Assembly: GCA_030595845.1 (NCBI GenBank)
Contig: JAUVCL010000113.1
Coordinates: forward strand, 1 to 6,333
DNA: 6,333 bases
Source: Campylobacterota bacterium
GTDB taxonomy: Bacteria; Campylobacterota; Campylobacteria; Campylobacterales; Sulfurovaceae
Direction: 5' to 3'
Shown: piece after piece, positions 5,985 to 6,333 of the stretch
Layout of the letters: the number at the start of each line of letters is the position of its first letter
Position numbering within the stretch: the first letter of the stretch is position 1
Program-made: the position numbers and the translations under genes
Notes under the pieces: generated by a model
What the model saw: only the letters and a program-made list of their open reading frames with translations
What the model was told of the DNA's origin: nothing
Databases searched by the model: none

Positions 5985-6011
5985 CATTCCCACGGAGACC
6001 GTGGGAACGAG
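5981..6011 (-). repeat. Right REP-like unit, inverted copy
   Basis: The hairpin has TTCCCACGG at 5987-5995, loop AGA at 5996-5998, and CCGTGGGAA at 5999-6007: a perfect 9-bp, GC-rich stem. The flanks TATGCA (5981-5986) and CGAG (6008-6011) are the exact complements of those on the left unit. Relative to the left copy, one stem pair is swapped C-G to G-C, the wobble becomes C-G, and the last change is in the loop. Confidence 0.85.
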
Positions 6012-6039
6012 AGTTATTTGAATATAAAGGACTCTCCGT

Positions 6040-6333
6040 ATGACTTATAAACTCTCACAGATTACAAAAGAAATCAACATAGACTTTAATGGTACTGACA
6101 TTGATATCGATGGTATCCATACTCTAAGTGAAGCAACACCCACACAACTCTCTTTTTTTACAGACAGCAAATATGCTTCACAGTTAAAAGATACAAAAGC
6201 AGCAGCCGTACTTATCGATGAAAAGCATGCAGCATTATTGCCATCTACTACAATTGCTCTTATCACTGATGAAGCTTATCTCAAGCTGGCATTGGCTTCC
6301 AAGTTTTTCGCGCATAAGCTGAACACAAAAGGT
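6040..6333 (+). CDS. lpxD: UDP-3-O-acylglucosamine N-acyltransferase, N-terminal part (cut by window end)
   Basis: The first 98 codons of LpxD, which adds the second 3-hydroxyacyl chain (from acyl-ACP) to UDP-3-O-acyl-glucosamine in lipid A synthesis at the cytoplasmic face. The visible part is the N-terminal uridine-binding domain: G-I-H-T-L-S-E-A at 25-32, the characteristic L-S-F-F-T-D-S-K-Y at 37-45, K-A-A-A-V-L-I at 53-59, and a 'YLKLALASKFF' helix at about 80-90. The left-handed beta-helix of hexapeptide repeats and the catalytic His lie outside the window. The ATG at 6040 has AAGGA at 6027-6031, 8 nt upstream. The gene follows ilvBN in the same direction. A lipid A gene next to branched-chain amino-acid genes is, from memory, a recurring order in Campylobacterota. 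Its presence means a Gram-negative outer membrane. Confidence 0.9.
   Translation, partial: MTYKLSQITKEINIDFNGTDIDIDGIHTLSEATPTQLSFFTDSKYASQLKDTKAAAVLIDEKHAALLPSTTIALITDEAYLKLALASKFFAHKLNTKG

Larger units (their letters stand above)
5901..6011. repeat. BIME-like composite: two inverted REP-type hairpin repeats around a 49-nt spacer
   Basis: The 149-bp gap between ilvN and lpxD is mostly one element: a 31-bp repeat (5901-5931), a 49-nt AT-rich spacer, and an inverted 31-bp copy (5981-6011). The copies match at 27 of 31 positions. Each is a hairpin in itself, and the two together could also pair into one long stem. This is the arrangement of REP pairs (BIMEs), non-autonomous sequences thought to be spread by RAYT Y1-type transposases. 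From memory, hairpins with the TTCCCACGC...GCGTGGGAA core recur across many proteobacterial genomes, but I have not searched for them. No transposase is in the window. Being transcribed with ilvN, the element could slow 3' decay or partly terminate before lpxD. No run of T follows it, so a classical intrinsic terminator is not supported. Confidence 0.8.

Noticed and set aside
5901..6011. CRISPR-like repeat-spacer-repeat
   Set aside because: There are only two copies and they are inverted, not direct. Each is a long palindrome and there is no cas gene, so it fits a REP pair instead.
5987..6015. Rho-independent terminator after ilvN
   Set aside because: The right hairpin is stable and GC-rich, but it is followed by CGAGAGTTATTTG rather than a run of T, and the left hairpin is followed by TGCATACTTC. 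Partial termination cannot be excluded.
6045..6266. 73-codon open frame on the minus strand opposite lpxD
   Set aside because: It is antisense to recognisable LpxD N-terminal domain sequence and has no independent support.

Overview
The window looks like part of a chromosome from a Campylobacterota (epsilonproteobacterial) species, most like the sulfur-oxidising Sulfurovum/Sulfurimonas group. This rests on protein character, AT-rich spacers with TATAAT-type -10 boxes and no obvious -35, and the order acetolactate synthase large subunit, small subunit, lpxD. The genus is inferred from memory, not from a search.

Layout. The left part (1-1501) is on the minus strand. It holds two tandem genes for exported MORN-variant (YwqK-like) repeat proteins, the downstream one cut by the window edge, and a small CoA-binding Rossmann protein of the YccU type. 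The CoA-binding gene is divergent from the rest of the window across a 54-bp spacer at 1502-1555. Genes from 1556 onward are on the plus strand: ilvA (threonine ammonia-lyase with a C-terminal ACT domain), a one-domain Ppx/GppA phosphatase whose ATG overlaps the ilvA stop, then a 47-bp spacer with a promoter, ilvB and ilvN (acetohydroxyacid synthase large and small subunits, again overlapping by 1 nt), a 149-bp gap, and the 5' end of lpxD (lipid A biosynthesis), which runs off the window.

Function. IlvA makes 2-oxobutanoate from threonine. IlvB/IlvN condense it with pyruvate (isoleucine branch) or condense two pyruvates (valine/leucine branch). A Ppx/GppA enzyme, from a family that acts on polyphosphate and/or pppGpp, is translationally coupled to ilvA and so sits inside this amino-acid block.

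Most notable non-coding feature. The ilvN-lpxD gap is filled by a 111-bp element (5901-6011): two 31-bp REP-like hairpin repeats in inverted orientation, 27/31 identical. Their four differences preserve the hairpin, including one compensatory base-pair swap. A third small hairpin lies in the spacer. It looks like a BIME-type, non-autonomous REP element of the kind mobilised by RAYT (Y1) transposases; no transposase gene is present here. A second non-coding observation is that the ilvA and ilvB promoters share the same unusual layout, with two TATAAT boxes 14-15 nt apart and an identical 11-mer. I found no tRNA, rRNA, CRISPR array, prophage or defence system, and no wholly new multigene system.
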